Assembly (NCBI GenBank): GCA_964529305.1
Contig: CAZGUX010000062.1
Coordinates: 1-64,000 of the forward strand
From: CAZGUX01 sp964529305
GTDB lineage: Bacteria > Acidobacteriota > Terriglobia > Bryobacterales > Bryobacteraceae
Reading direction: 5' to 3'
Length of the DNA: 64,000 nt
A model generated the notes under the pieces. The model had not been told where the DNA came from, did not search any database, and saw nothing but the letters and a program-made list of their open reading frames with translations. A program made the translations under genes and the position numbers. Shown in pieces: positions 1 through 9,034 of this stretch. Numbering within the stretch: position 1 is the first letter of the stretch; every line of letters starts with the position of its first letter.

Positions 1-117
1 TTTGACAATCAACAGCCGTCACTTTCCTGCGACGGCACAACTCTCTACTTTGTATCGAACCGCAGTGGAGGTTTCGGGAATTACGATGTCTACGCCGCAA
101 CGCGCAAGAGGCTGTAG
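1..117 (+). CDS. 3' end of a PD40/WD40-like beta-propeller protein (truncated by window edge)
   Basis: Frame 1 is open from the first base to a TAG at 115-117, giving 38 residues that contain the pattern QPSLSCDGTTLYFVSNRSGG followed by YDVYAATR. This is the classical PD40 (TolB-type) propeller repeat: P-x-(L/F)-S-x-DG-x-x-L-Y-F-x-S-x-R-x-GG, then a D-(V/I)-Y. Such repeats occur in periplasmic TolB-like and OmpA-linked proteins. Only the last blade is visible, so the overall architecture and function cannot be stated. There is no start codon in the window. Confidence 0.7.
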   Translation, partial: FDNQQPSLSCDGTTLYFVSNRSGGFGNYDVYAATRKRL

Positions 118-350
118 GAGCAGGCGGCTCAAGACAGGGTGCGACTCTTTACGCGCACAGAACTGAGCCAGCGGCGGTTCGACGATTTTGGATGTTCCGG
201 AATTCAATCGTCGCGGAACGAACTCGTTCCGGAGATTGCTGAACGTCCACGGATGGCCGCCGTTTCGATCGGCGCCCGGCACTCGAAAAAACAATAAGCA
301 GTATGCCGGCGGCGCTCCAGGGCAAGTCGCGCTGCGGTAAGGAGAGAAGC

Positions 351-2315
351 ATGAAACCGAAGGGCTTCGCAATTTCGCTGATCGCACTGGGCTTGGGGAT
401 TGCTACGCGCCCGATGCCAGGGCAAACGATATCCTTTCTCCGCCAGTTCAGCACTCCGATCGCCGGACCGACCACTGTGGAGGCGGATGCTTCCGGCATT
501 TACGTATTCGGGAGTAGGCCGGTGCCTCCAGGCGGACACGCGACCGGTGGCATCAGCAAGTATGATGCCCAGGGCAACGAGTTGTGGACCCGGGAGTTCA
601 CGGTTCCGCATAGCTACGTCTCATTCTCGAAAGCCGCGGTGGATGCGACCGGCGTATATGTGCTCGTCTTGGTGGGCAGCGAGCCGCTAGTCTGGCTTCG
701 CAAGTACAGTTCGGGTGGCGGCGAGTTGTGGACCCGCCAGTTGGACTTTCCTTTCCCTCGCGGTGTATTGGCAGCGGACGGCACTGGCGTCTACGTGGGC
801 GGGGGTTCCACACCTTCACCAAATGGGGGCGGCGCCATTTCCTATTTGCGCAAATACAGTACCGAGGGCGCCGAATCATGGACCAGCCGATTCGACGCTT
901 CGCTTGGCGAATTGGCCGGCGTGGCCGCGGATGCCACGGGTGTCTACATGATGAGTCTGCACGGGTCCGTGGGTCCCCCTCTGCGTAGTGCCGGCGTGCT
1001 TGTGCGGAAGTTGGACGCTCGCGGTAACGAACTGTGGGCCCGCGAGGTGAACTCATCGGCCGTTCCCAGGGCATTCATAGCCGCTGACCCCACCGGTTTC
1101 TACTTAGTCGGTGTGGACGCTTGGGGATCAGGCAATTTCTTGCGCAAGTACGATTCTGGTGGCGACGAGTTGTGGAGCCGCAAAATCGACCCGTTGGACT
1201 TCCTCACCATTGCCACAGATGCCACCGGCGTTTACCTCGCCGGGCAAGTGTCCGTGGAGTATTTTCCTCTCAGGCGTTTTCCCGCCTTGTCCGGGCAGTG
1301 CAGGTCCGGTTCCGGCCGCGACTCCTTTGTGCGCAAATACGACATCGAGGGCGCGGAGGTGTGGACGCGCCAGTTCGGTACGCCCGACTCCACCTGGGCC
1401 ACCGGAGTGGCGCTCGATGCCAGCGGCGTTTACGTGGTTGGGCAGGTAGCGAACGCGCTTCGGGACGACTGGGAGAACTTTGAACCGTTTGAAGGTTTTG
1501 AGCCGGCGATCCCCGGCGCTTTTCTGGCGAAATTCGAAAAAGCGGCTGCGGCGGTGGCCGGCTCTGCGCCACGTATTTTTCCGGGCTGCGTGGTCAACGC
1601 CGCCAGCTACGTCGGTGGCGGCGTAGCCGCCGGCGAGATCGTGACCATCTTCGGCTCGAAGATGGGGCCGCCGGAGCTAGTGCCCCTACGTCTGACAGAG
1701 GATCGCACGCTGGCGACGACACTGGCCGAAACGCGCGTCTTGTTCAACGGCGTGCCGGCACCGCTCGTGCACGTATCCGACAAACAGGTAACAGCGATTG
1801 TCCCTTACGCCGTAGCTGGCCAGCCCTCGGCGGACGTTCGAGTCGAGTACAGGGGTGTGCGATCCGAAGCAGTAACGATGCCGGTGCTGCCCTCGCGTCC
1901 CGGAATTTTCACTCTGGACGGCACCGGCCTGGGCCAGGGCGCAATCTTGAATGAGGACGGAGGCCTTAACTCGGCCTCGAACCCCGCCCGGAGGGGTTCG
2001 ATCATCAGCATTTTCGCGACCGGAGGAGGAGAGGCCGCCCCGGGCGTGGTGGACGGCCAGCTTGTCAGTGACATCAGGCCGAGGACGAGTTTGCCGGTGT
2101 CCGTATTCTTTGACCTCGGTAATAACGAGCATCAGGTGCAACAAAAGCAGGCCGAGGTGCTATACGCCGGAGGAGTGCCCGGTTCGGCGGCCGGCCTGCT
2201 CCAGGTGAACGTGCGTGTCCCTGCGGATGCTGTGGACACCGGTCCCGCGGTCCCCTTCGCGTTGTTCATCGGTTCTCAATGGACGGTCTTTCAGGTGACA
2301 GTAGCGCTGCGGTAG
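351..2315 (+). CDS. Secreted SBBP-type beta-propeller protein with Solibacter-type C-terminal domain
   Basis: 654 residues. The ATG at 351 is preferred over an upstream ATG at 303 because GGAGAG lies just before it and a signal peptide (MKPKGFAISLIALGLGI, probable cleavage after PGQ) begins there. Residues about 30-400 hold six copies of a roughly 50-residue unit with the core KYD-x-x-G-x-E-L-W-T-R-x-F followed by a D-A-T-G-V-Y strand, matching SBBP-type propeller repeats. Residues about 420-650 match the 'Solibacter uncharacterised C-terminal domain' pattern (VVNAASYVGGGVAAGEIVTI, then FGSKMGP). That domain is typical of secreted acidobacterial proteins. The ligand and role are unknown; an extracellular binding or adhesion function is inference only. 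Confidence 0.85.
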   Translation: MKPKGFAISLIALGLGIATRPMPGQTISFLRQFSTPIAGPTTVEADASGIYVFGSRPVPPGGHATGGISKYDAQGNELWTREFTVPHSYVSFSKAAVDATGVYVLVLVGSEPLVWLRKYSSGGGELWTRQLDFPFPRGVLAADGTGVYVGGGSTPSPNGGGAISYLRKYSTEGAESWTSRFDASLGELAGVAADATGVYMMSLHGSVGPPLRSAGVLVRKLDARGNELWAREVNSSAVPRAFIAADPTGFYLVGVDAWGSGNFLRKYDSGGDELWSRKIDPLDFLTIATDATGVYLAGQVSVEYFPLRRFPALSGQCRSGSGRDSFVRKYDIEGAEVWTRQFGTPDSTWATGVALDASGVYVVGQVANALRDDWENFEPFEGFEPAIPGAFLAKFEKAAAAVAGSAPRIFPGCVVNAASYVGGGVAAGEIVTIFGSKMGPPELVPLRLTEDRTLATTLAETRVLFNGVPAPLVHVSDKQVTAIVPYAVAGQPSADVRVEYRGVRSEAVTMPVLPSRPGIFTLDGTGLGQGAILNEDGGLNSASNPARRGSIISIFATGGGEAAPGVVDGQLVSDIRPRTSLPVSVFFDLGNNEHQVQQKQAEVLYAGGVPGSAAGLLQVNVRVPADAVDTGPAVPFALFIGSQWTVFQVTVALR

Positions 2316-2701
2316 GGAGCAGAAGTATGAGACCGAAAGTAGTCGATCGTCAGCGTCCTCGGGATAGGAGCGAGTCGGCTCCCGGGAAACTGATTCGCAA
2401 GGAGTGCATGAGGAGACGCATTTTGGGGTTTCCGCTCACGTCGTTTGGATCTTGACGCCGCCAGGCGCTTTTCTTCGTCCTCCCGCGCGATCCGTCCCGC
2501 CACCTTCAGCAGCGCCTACTCCGCACCGGGAAACCGCCACAGCATTTCCCTCAACGTTTCATTCCCGGCCGCCGCTCGCGTTTGCTCCCCGCCACCGCCC
2601 GCCGACTTCAGGTAGCCCGCCTCCAGCGACCACAACCGCCCCAGTTCCTTCATCGCCTGCAGGTCGACTCGCGGTTTCTTCCGCTCGTGCCGCCCGTGCA
2701 T
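2291..2701 (-). pseudogene. Probable decayed gene with one in-frame amber codon
   Basis: On the minus strand a single frame reads from an ATG at 2701 (MHGRHERKKPRVDLQAMKEL) to a TAG at 2516-2518. It then continues in the same frame (ALLKVAGRIAREDEEKRLAA) without another stop to 2291. The residue composition on both sides (Leu/Lys/Glu/Arg-rich, helix-like) is continuous, which suggests one original protein interrupted by a nonsense mutation. I do not recognise the family. The 3' end runs into the convergent gene's last codons, so the original stop was probably earlier than 2291. The flanking sequence carries repeats, consistent with a decaying intergenic island. Confidence 0.35.
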
Positions 2702-2781
2702 CACTGAACACGCCGTGGGTGGAAATCGAGTGCGAGGAGGAGGGTGTTGGCCATGGGGAGTGAGTGAAGGGTGTCGGCAAC

Positions 2782-2801
2782 CCCACGGCTGACGCCGTGG
2801 G
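2782..2801. repeat. Perfect 8-bp stem, 4-nt loop hairpin
   Basis: CCCACGGC (2782-2789), TGAC, then GCCGTGGG (2794-2801) form a perfect inverted repeat in the 819-bp stretch between two convergent genes (2316-3134). No T-run follows on either strand, so a classic intrinsic terminator is not indicated. A REP-like or transcript-end hairpin is possible. Confidence 0.5.
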
Positions 2802-2835
2802 CTCGATGCAGGCGCACCCTCGCTGAATCGAGAGA

Positions 2836-2928
2836 GGGACGGCGACCCCGCTTCCCGATCAACGATTTCTGGAGAATCAACGATCTGTGGCAAGTGAAAC
2901 GGGGCGACCGCCCCCAATTTTTCACGGA
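2836..2928. repeat. Palindromic dispersed element, copy 1
   Basis: This 93-bp segment aligns with 36684-36775 at roughly 75% identity by eye (GGGAC..ACCCCG..TGGAGAA.CAACGAT.TGTGGC..GTGAAACGGGG..TTTTTCACGGA). It contains an inverted pair, ACCCCGCTTC near the left end and GAAACGGGGC near the right, and an internal imperfect direct repeat (ATCAACGATTTCTGG and ATCAACGATCTGTGG). Both copies are intergenic and neither encodes anything recognisable. It is best read as a small non-autonomous palindromic (REP/MITE-like) repeat family. Confidence 0.55.
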
Positions 2929-3134
2929 GAAACAAGCCGCTGGCTAACGCCCACGGTTCGGGAGCCAAGCTGTCATCATGTGCCGAAGCAAGTGGCTCCA
3001 AGTCCGCAAAGCGTCGTGACGAGGCATCTCAACGGGCCACAACGGGTGTCTGCATCACGAATCGACCTGTCGAGAATACTTAAGTCAACGCCTATTGAGG
3101 GCCGCCTACGGAGCCGTACCGTAAGGGCGCGGAC

Positions 3135-6100
3135 TCAGAAATCCCGGCGGACCGGCTGAGAGGTTCCGTCCGCGTTCGTCAGCGTCACTTCCACGGAGCG
3201 GACCTGGCTCGCGTCTCCCTGGATGTTGAATACCTGGGAATAGCGGAACTGGCTGCCGAACTGCGTGGAGGCCGCGCCCCGGAACCAGGTGTTGAAGAGA
3301 TCCGTCGTAGTCACGGTCAACTCCGAAGTCTGCAGGGTCGCGCCCGCGGCGGCCGTGAAGCGGAATCGGCCGCTGGTGTTGGATCGGGAAGGCGCGTAGC
3401 CGGTAACCACGACGGTGATTCCCGAGGTCGAGCGGGTCACCTCGACGCCGGAGATCACCGGGGCCGATCGCGGAATGACGATGGTTTGCGGGGCAGGCGC
3501 CGGCGTCAGCGTGACGCCCGACGTCTGCAGGTTGCCCGTGAGCGTGATGGTTCCCGCCGTGGTTCCCACTTGCACGGCCGGAGTGGCGATGGCGAAAACC
3601 GCGGCGGTTTGGCCGGCAGGCACGGTGAAACTGAGCGTGCGCGCGCCGTTGGCGAACGAGATGAACGGGTCATCCGCGGGGTTCTCCGCGTTCGGCGCGA
3701 AGGTCAAGGTCAACTGGCCGGTGATCGGGAGCGGGTAGGTCTCGCCGAGAGTGACCGAGACATTGGCCTGGCTCTGCGGGGTCCCCGGACCCGTGGGCAC
3801 GACGATGCGGGCGGAGGGGGCCGTTGGTGGCGCGACGGTGAGGTCAAAGGCAGTGGCCACCGTCGCCGGGAAGCGGCCGTTGGAATCGGCGGCTTCGATG
3901 GTGAACCGGAAGGCACCCACGGCTTGGGGGGCTCCAGACAACTGGCCTGAGGTCGTATCGAGGGTCAGCCCGGAGGGGAGTTCGCCGGCCGAAACCCGGT
4001 AGCGATAAGGGCCGGTCCCGCCGGAGGCGACGAACGTCACGGTGTACGGCGCGCCGAGGACACCTGCCGAAACGGAGCCGGGCGACAACTGCAATCGGGG
4101 CTGAATACGCACCACCTGGCGGACGTCCACCACCTGCTGGCCGGTAGCGAACTGCACGTAGAACTCAAAGGTTCCGGCGGCCGAGGGAGTGCCGGAGAGC
4201 GAACAATTCGCGCCGTTCAACTGCACGCCCGTGGGAAGCGCGCCGGCCGAGGTGCGGCAGGCGGCGGCGAAACCGGCGGGAGGCAGCAGTCGAAACGGGT
4301 ACGGGGCGCCCTCGGTGCCGTCGGGCATGGGGACGAGCAGCGAGAACGTGCCGCGCGCGCTGCCGCGGACTGTGTCGGTGACGCGGATCCCGAAGGTCAG
4401 CCCTCCGGGAGAAGTCGTCCGGCCGGCCAACCGCCCCGTCGGCTGGAGTTGCAGGCCGTTCGGCAGAGAGCCTCCATCCAGGAAGAAGGTATAACCTGGC
4501 ACTCCGCCGGCCGCCGCGAACGTGAACGCGTACTCGGCGTCCAGAACGCCATCCGGCAAAGTCGAAGGCGACGAAATGGTGAGGGCGCTCGTCACCACCA
4601 GCGTGTACTCGCGGACCAATCGATTATCCGCGCTATCGGTGACCACGATGCGGAACACGTAGGAGCCGGGCGCCGCCACGCGGCCGCTGAGCACGCCCGT
4701 GGCCGGATTGAAGGCCAAGCCGGTAGGGATCGCTTCGCCCGACAGGCGTAGCGGGGGCACACCGCCGGCGCCGCTGAAGGTCACGGTGATGTCCTGATTA
4801 GGGCTGGCCCCATCGATCGTCTCGGGGCTCAAGCTGAGCGACGGAACGATGGTGAGCAGGTAGGTCGCGGTCTGAGTCCGGCCCGAGACATCGCGAACCT
4901 GAAGAACGAGGGAGGCTGAACCTGGCTGGGTCGGGCGGCCGGCCAGTTCGCAATCGGCAGTGAGGTTGATTCCCGCGGGAATCAAGCCCGCTTGCAGCGA
5001 ACACTGGTAGGGACGGGGCGCATTCGGAATGTCGATGCGGTAGCGGTAGTCCACGCCGACCACGCCGAGGGGAAGGGTGGTGACGCTCTCCGTGACGGTG
5101 AGGTTGAACACGCGCGAGGCCGTGGCGCTCTGGCTGTCGGTGACCGTGATCGCGAACACCGAGGTCCCGGTGGCGGCAGGAGTGCCGCTCAGCACGCCCG
5201 TGGTCGCGTTCAGGGACATGCCAAGGGGAAGAACACCACTCGAGATGGCAAAGGTATAGGGCGGGGAGCCGCCACTGACCTCAACACGCGTGGGGGGATA
5301 GGCGCTGCGCGCCGCCCCATTAGGCAGCGCGGTGGTGAGGATCGTCAGTCCTTGAGCGTTGATGGAAATGGAAAGAGACCGGGTAGCGGAGAGCCCGCCC
5401 GCGTCCTGGACGCGAACCACGAAGTTGGAGACGCCGGCCGCGGCCGGCGAGCCGAAGATCGCTGCCGATGGGCCGCCGGGACTGGTGATGCTGAGGCCCG
5501 AGGGCAGTGACCCGCTGGATAGGGTCCAGACGTATGGCGCCTGACCTCCGGTCGCGGTGATGGCTGCCGTGTAGGGCACTCCGGCCACCCCGTCAGGAAG
5601 CGTGGCCGTGGTGATCGACAGAGTCGCCGCCGAGATGGTGACGGTAAAGGAGCGTACCGCCTGGTTGCCACCGCTGGCCACCCGGACCGTGAAGTTGAAA
5701 ATGCCTTGGGTGGTCGGAGTTCCGGCTAGCAGGACCGATTGGGTGGAGGAGGCCGCCAGGGAAAGTCCCGGTGGCAGATCTCCCGCCGAGATCGACCAGG
5801 CGTGTTCACCCGTGCCGCCGGCGGAGGCGATGAAGGCACTGTAAGGAGCTCCCACGGCCCCCGAGGGCAGGGACGCCGTAGTGATCGTGAGGGCGGTGGA
5901 AGTAATGGTGATCGTGAAAGTACGAGTCGCAGCCAGGCCGGTGGAATCCTGAATCCGCAGAGTGAAGCTGAAGGGACCGGGTATGGTGGGTGAGCCGAGA
6001 ATGGTGGACGAGAGCGCACCGCTGCTCGTCAGGTTGAGGCCGGGAGGCAGGGAGCCCGCCGATACGGTCCAAGCGTAAGGCCCCTGACCGCCCGCGGCCG

Positions 6101-7328
6101 ACACGGTGGAGTTGTAAGCGGCTCCCACGGCGCCGTCGGGGAGGCTGGTGGTGGTGATGGAGAGGGTGGCGGTCCCGATGGTGACGGCGAAGGTACGCGT
6201 CGCCTCGCTGTTGCCGCTCACCACCCGCACCGTGAAATTGAAGGCGCCCGCCGAGGTGGGAGTACCGCTCAAGCCGACGGAAGACGTCGTTGACGCGGCG
6301 AGCGAGAGTCCGGGTGGCAAGGTCCCCGCCGAGACGGACCAACTGTAAACGCTGCCTCCTCCGCTGGCGGAGATCACCGTGCTGTAGGGCGCGCCGACAT
6401 TGCCCGGGGGCAGGGAGGTTGTGGTGATCGTCAGGGCGGCGGGCGCGATGGTGACCGTAAACTGGCGCTGCGCGGATTGACTGGTGGAATCGACCGCCCG
6501 AACCGTGAACGTGAACGTCCCCGCCGCAGTCGGGGTGCCGGCGAAGTTGACGGTGCTCGATGTGCCGGCCTGGAGGGAAACGCCCGGCGGCGGCGTACCC
6601 GAAAGAATGCTCCAGGTGATCGCGCCCTGCCCGCCGGTCGCGGTGATGCCGGCCGAATACGCGGTCCCCACGGTTCCCGACGGCAGAGCGGTGGTGGAAA
6701 TCGAAAGGCTGGGGGCACGCACGAGGAGGACGTACGATCGGCTGACGGTGACGCCCGCGGCGTCGGAGACGGCAAAGGCTTCCGTGAAGTTACCCGCGGC
6801 CGTGGGCGTGCCACTGATGGTGCACCCCCCGGGTGCGACCGAGAGAGAGAGACCGGGAGGCGCAGGCGCGGAGGGGTTGGCGTTGCAGTTCTGCTGCAAG
6901 GGCGGAGTGCCGCCGGAGAAACTGATGGACGCCGAATAGGGCGTGCCGACCACGGCGTCCGGTAGGTTGGTGACGTTGGGGAGAACCTGCGGCCGCGGAT
7001 TGATCGTGAAGCCGGCGGCCACGACAAATGGGTTGCTGTCGCTCGTCGCCGTGATGAGCACGTTTCGGGGCGAGGTGGTGTTATTGACCAAACGGCTGGT
7101 TGGCACCAGGAAACGCACTTCCGTCGACGTGTTCAGTTGCAAGGCAATCGGCGAGCCGTCAAAGGTGACGGTTTCGTTGTTCGTCAGGAACTGGCCGGTC
7201 AGGCGGACGATGACATTGTCCCCTCCGGCGGTCCACTGAGAGGGACTGACGGAGGTAATCGAGTGATTCTGCGCCCAGGCGGAAGAAGCGGTCGCGACAA
7301 GCAAGGCCAGCAGAGCGGGGCGTTTCAT
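3135..7328 (-). CDS. Very large secreted putative-Ig (He_PIG-type) repeat protein
   Basis: 1397 residues with a clear signal peptide (MKRPALLALLVATASSAWAQ). An N-terminal IPT/TIG-like segment (about 22-110) is followed by about 12 repeats of 85-90 residues, each opening with LP-(D/S/P)-G-x-V-G-x-x-Y and containing a GG-x-x-P-Y-x-W/F core and an L-P-x-G-L-x-L turn, the He_PIG signature. Repeats 2-6 are the most alike, pointing to recent internal duplication. The last 220 residues form a distinct beta-rich tail (TFAPNAENPADDPFISFANG region). It is the last gene of a three-gene operon: its ATG overlaps the upstream stop as ATGA. Cell-surface adhesion or scaffold use is inferred from the architecture only. 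Confidence 0.85.
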   Translation of the reverse strand: MKRPALLALLVATASSAWAQNHSITSVSPSQWTAGGDNVIVRLTGQFLTNNETVTFDGSPIALQLNTSTEVRFLVPTSRLVNNTTSPRNVLITATSDSNPFVVAAGFTINPRPQVLPNVTNLPDAVVGTPYSASISFSGGTPPLQQNCNANPSAPAPPGLSLSVAPGGCTISGTPTAAGNFTEAFAVSDAAGVTVSRSYVLLVRAPSLSISTTALPSGTVGTAYSAGITATGGQGAITWSILSGTPPPGVSLQAGTSSTVNFAGTPTAAGTFTFTVRAVDSTSQSAQRQFTVTIAPAALTITTTSLPPGNVGAPYSTVISASGGGSVYSWSVSAGTLPPGLSLAASTTSSVGLSGTPTSAGAFNFTVRVVSGNSEATRTFAVTIGTATLSITTTSLPDGAVGAAYNSTVSAAGGQGPYAWTVSAGSLPPGLNLTSSGALSSTILGSPTIPGPFSFTLRIQDSTGLAATRTFTITITSTALTITTASLPSGAVGAPYSAFIASAGGTGEHAWSISAGDLPPGLSLAASSTQSVLLAGTPTTQGIFNFTVRVASGGNQAVRSFTVTISAATLSITTATLPDGVAGVPYTAAITATGGQAPYVWTLSSGSLPSGLSITSPGGPSAAIFGSPAAAGVSNFVVRVQDAGGLSATRSLSISINAQGLTILTTALPNGAARSAYPPTRVEVSGGSPPYTFAISSGVLPLGMSLNATTGVLSGTPAATGTSVFAITVTDSQSATASRVFNLTVTESVTTLPLGVVGVDYRYRIDIPNAPRPYQCSLQAGLIPAGINLTADCELAGRPTQPGSASLVLQVRDVSGRTQTATYLLTIVPSLSLSPETIDGASPNQDITVTFSGAGGVPPLRLSGEAIPTGLAFNPATGVLSGRVAAPGSYVFRIVVTDSADNRLVREYTLVVTSALTISSPSTLPDGVLDAEYAFTFAAAGGVPGYTFFLDGGSLPNGLQLQPTGRLAGRTTSPGGLTFGIRVTDTVRGSARGTFSLLVPMPDGTEGAPYPFRLLPPAGFAAACRTSAGALPTGVQLNGANCSLSGTPSAAGTFEFYVQFATGQQVVDVRQVVRIQPRLQLSPGSVSAGVLGAPYTVTFVASGGTGPYRYRVSAGELPSGLTLDTTSGQLSGAPQAVGAFRFTIEAADSNGRFPATVATAFDLTVAPPTAPSARIVVPTGPGTPQSQANVSVTLGETYPLPITGQLTLTFAPNAENPADDPFISFANGARTLSFTVPAGQTAAVFAIATPAVQVGTTAGTITLTGNLQTSGVTLTPAPAPQTIVIPRSAPVISGVEVTRSTSGITVVVTGYAPSRSNTSGRFRFTAAAGATLQTSELTVTTTDLFNTWFRGAASTQFGSQFRYSQVFNIQGDASQVRSVEVTLTNADGTSQPVRRDF

Positions 7329-8248
7329 TGAGCAGCCTCCGGAGCGGGCGGCAATGCCGGCACAAAGCGCACCGCGCGCGCGTTGACGTCAAGCACCCAG
7401 ACCAACTCCGCGGAACTTGTAGTGAGTTGAAAGAGCCCGTCGCGCAGGGTGCGGAGGAGGGTGGGGTCGCACTCGCAGTCGACGCGTTCGGGAGGACTGG
7501 GAGCGCCGCGAGGGAACAGGAGAAGGCCGCCGGGCGTGGCCGTCACCATGGTAGCGGGCGTGACGGCGAGAGCCACCACGTTGGCCACGGCGGGCAGTGG
7601 GTCGCCGGCCACCGCGCCGGAGAACGTGAGCACCTGATCGCCCGTCACAACGAACGCGTTCTCCGACTCGGGGTCAAACGAGGCTGCGCGCACGTCCACC
7701 GCGGACGCGAGGAGTTCGGCGGCGCCGGCCGAGTCGCGATAGAGGCTGCTCGCGGATTCGCCGGCGACGGAGTAAAGCAGGGTGCCGGAATCGCTCACGG
7801 CCACCAGTCGCGAGGAAGCCGGTACGGCCACCGCGGAGACGGCAGGTTGGCCGGGCAGGCCGGTGATGCGGTAGAAGGAAGAACCGGCGGAAATGCCCGC
7901 AGCCTTGGCTGACGGGCTGAACACCACTCGCTCGAACGAGGGCGGGACGCCCTCCAACGGGATGAACTCCACGGAGCCGCCGGTCCAGGTGGCGAGGGCC
8001 GCCTGGCGCTGCTCGCCTTCACCCGCAAGGACGATCGCGTACCGGGAGTAAGGGCTGACGTCGGCCGACTGAATCGGGCGCGTGGTAGCAAAGGGCTCGC
8101 CCAGCCGGGCCGCGCCGAAGATGCCGAGCATGGGCCGCAGAGTCCGGGTCTCGGCGTGCCAGAGGACTCCGAGCGAGGGCCCCTCCAGAGTACCGTTCTG
8201 GGCGCTGAGCACGGGGGTGAGCAACAGCAGATAAGCGAGTCTGCGCAT
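7325..8248 (-). CDS. Secreted protein of unknown function, middle gene of surface-protein operon
   Basis: 307 residues starting with a short signal peptide (MRRLAYLLLLTPVLSAQ). The rest is rich in beta-prone, small and hydrophobic residues, with repeated segments of about 40-50 residues that look like blades of a propeller (for example LVAVSDSGTLLYSVAG and ENAFVVTGDQVLTFSG). I recognise no catalytic motif. Its stop overlaps the start of the 1397-residue repeat protein by 4 bp, so the two are probably translationally coupled. The upstream gene ends 29 bp before its start. A propeller fold is inference. Confidence 0.7.
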   Translation of the reverse strand: MRRLAYLLLLTPVLSAQNGTLEGPSLGVLWHAETRTLRPMLGIFGAARLGEPFATTRPIQSADVSPYSRYAIVLAGEGEQRQAALATWTGGSVEFIPLEGVPPSFERVVFSPSAKAAGISAGSSFYRITGLPGQPAVSAVAVPASSRLVAVSDSGTLLYSVAGESASSLYRDSAGAAELLASAVDVRAASFDPESENAFVVTGDQVLTFSGAVAGDPLPAVANVVALAVTPATMVTATPGGLLLFPRGAPSPPERVDCECDPTLLRTLRDGLFQLTTSSAELVWVLDVNARAVRFVPALPPAPEAAQ

Positions 8249-8277
8249 GAATGAATCCTCCTGGAATGAGCCGGCGG

Positions 8278-8889
8278 CTAGCGGGGCGGACCCACGTCGC
8301 CCGAGCCCACCGAAATGACAATCGCCGGGGGCGTTGAGGGAGAGGGACCGGCGGTGGGCGGAGCCGAGCTCTTGTTGCCTCCTCCGGAAGCGGCCACGAC
8401 GCCACCGGCCACCGCTCCGCCGACGACCGCCAGAATCAGGGCGATCTTGCCTCCGCCGATTCCGCCGGCGGTGGCGGCCTTGCCCACATTGCTCATCTTG
8501 AACTTTCTCGAGACCTTGAGACCCTGATGGGAGACGTTGACGTTGACCTCAAATTCCCCGGTGACGCTGTTGGGCTGGAATCCGCGGGCAACCGCGCGGC
8601 CATCCGGGCCGGTGGTCGCGGTCAGGATCTTTTCCCCGTTGGCAAAGGTGCCGCTGGCCCCGTTCCTCGGCAGGAGGAAGACGACCACAGCGCCCTCGAC
8701 CGGGCGATCCTCCTCGTCGGTGACCTGAACGATGGGCTCCCGGGCGACTCGCTGCTGAATGTTGTTAACGGCGCCATCCCCTTCGACAATGGTGAGTTTG
8801 AGACCGCCGGTTTGGGAAAAGACGGTCCAGGCGCATAGCAGCCACACCGCCACCGCGCGCACACGGTGAAGGGGCGCATCACACTTCAT
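8278..8889 (-). CDS. Secreted Ig-like domain protein with C-terminal membrane segment, first gene of operon
   Basis: 203 residues. The ATG at 8889 is preceded by GGAGG at correct spacing, which decides it over an ATG 33 bp upstream. A signal peptide (about residues 1-27, ending VFSQ) precedes an invasin or carboxypeptidase-regulatory-like Ig domain (about 40-125: VQVTDEEDRPVEGAVVVFLL, TGPDGRAVARGFQPN). Then comes one hydrophobic segment (about 145-168, Ala/Gly/Val-rich) and a Pro/Ser/Gly tail. It heads the operon with 7325-8248 and 3135-7328. A membrane anchor or assembly factor for the secreted repeat protein is plausible but unproven. Confidence 0.7.
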   Translation of the reverse strand: MKCDAPLHRVRAVAVWLLCAWTVFSQTGGLKLTIVEGDGAVNNIQQRVAREPIVQVTDEEDRPVEGAVVVFLLPRNGASGTFANGEKILTATTGPDGRAVARGFQPNSVTGEFEVNVNVSHQGLKVSRKFKMSNVGKAATAGGIGGGKIALILAVVGGAVAGGVVAASGGGNKSSAPPTAGPSPSTPPAIVISVGSGDVGPPR

Positions 8890-9034
8890 ATATCCTCCGA
8901 GGCCCGATGGCGGGGGGACCATCCAGGGCCAACATCCTCCGGGTGGGGCTCAATTCCCAAAACACCCGCCTCCACATCGTACGCCATTTTCGTGTTTCGG
9001 CAAATAGTATAAATGCAGTGGTTTGCATGGGCGC

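Noticed and set aside
2404..2763. 119-codon plus-strand frame in the 2316-3134 gap
   Set aside because: Pro/Ser/Ala-rich antisense shadow of the minus-strand gene relic; no initiation signal.
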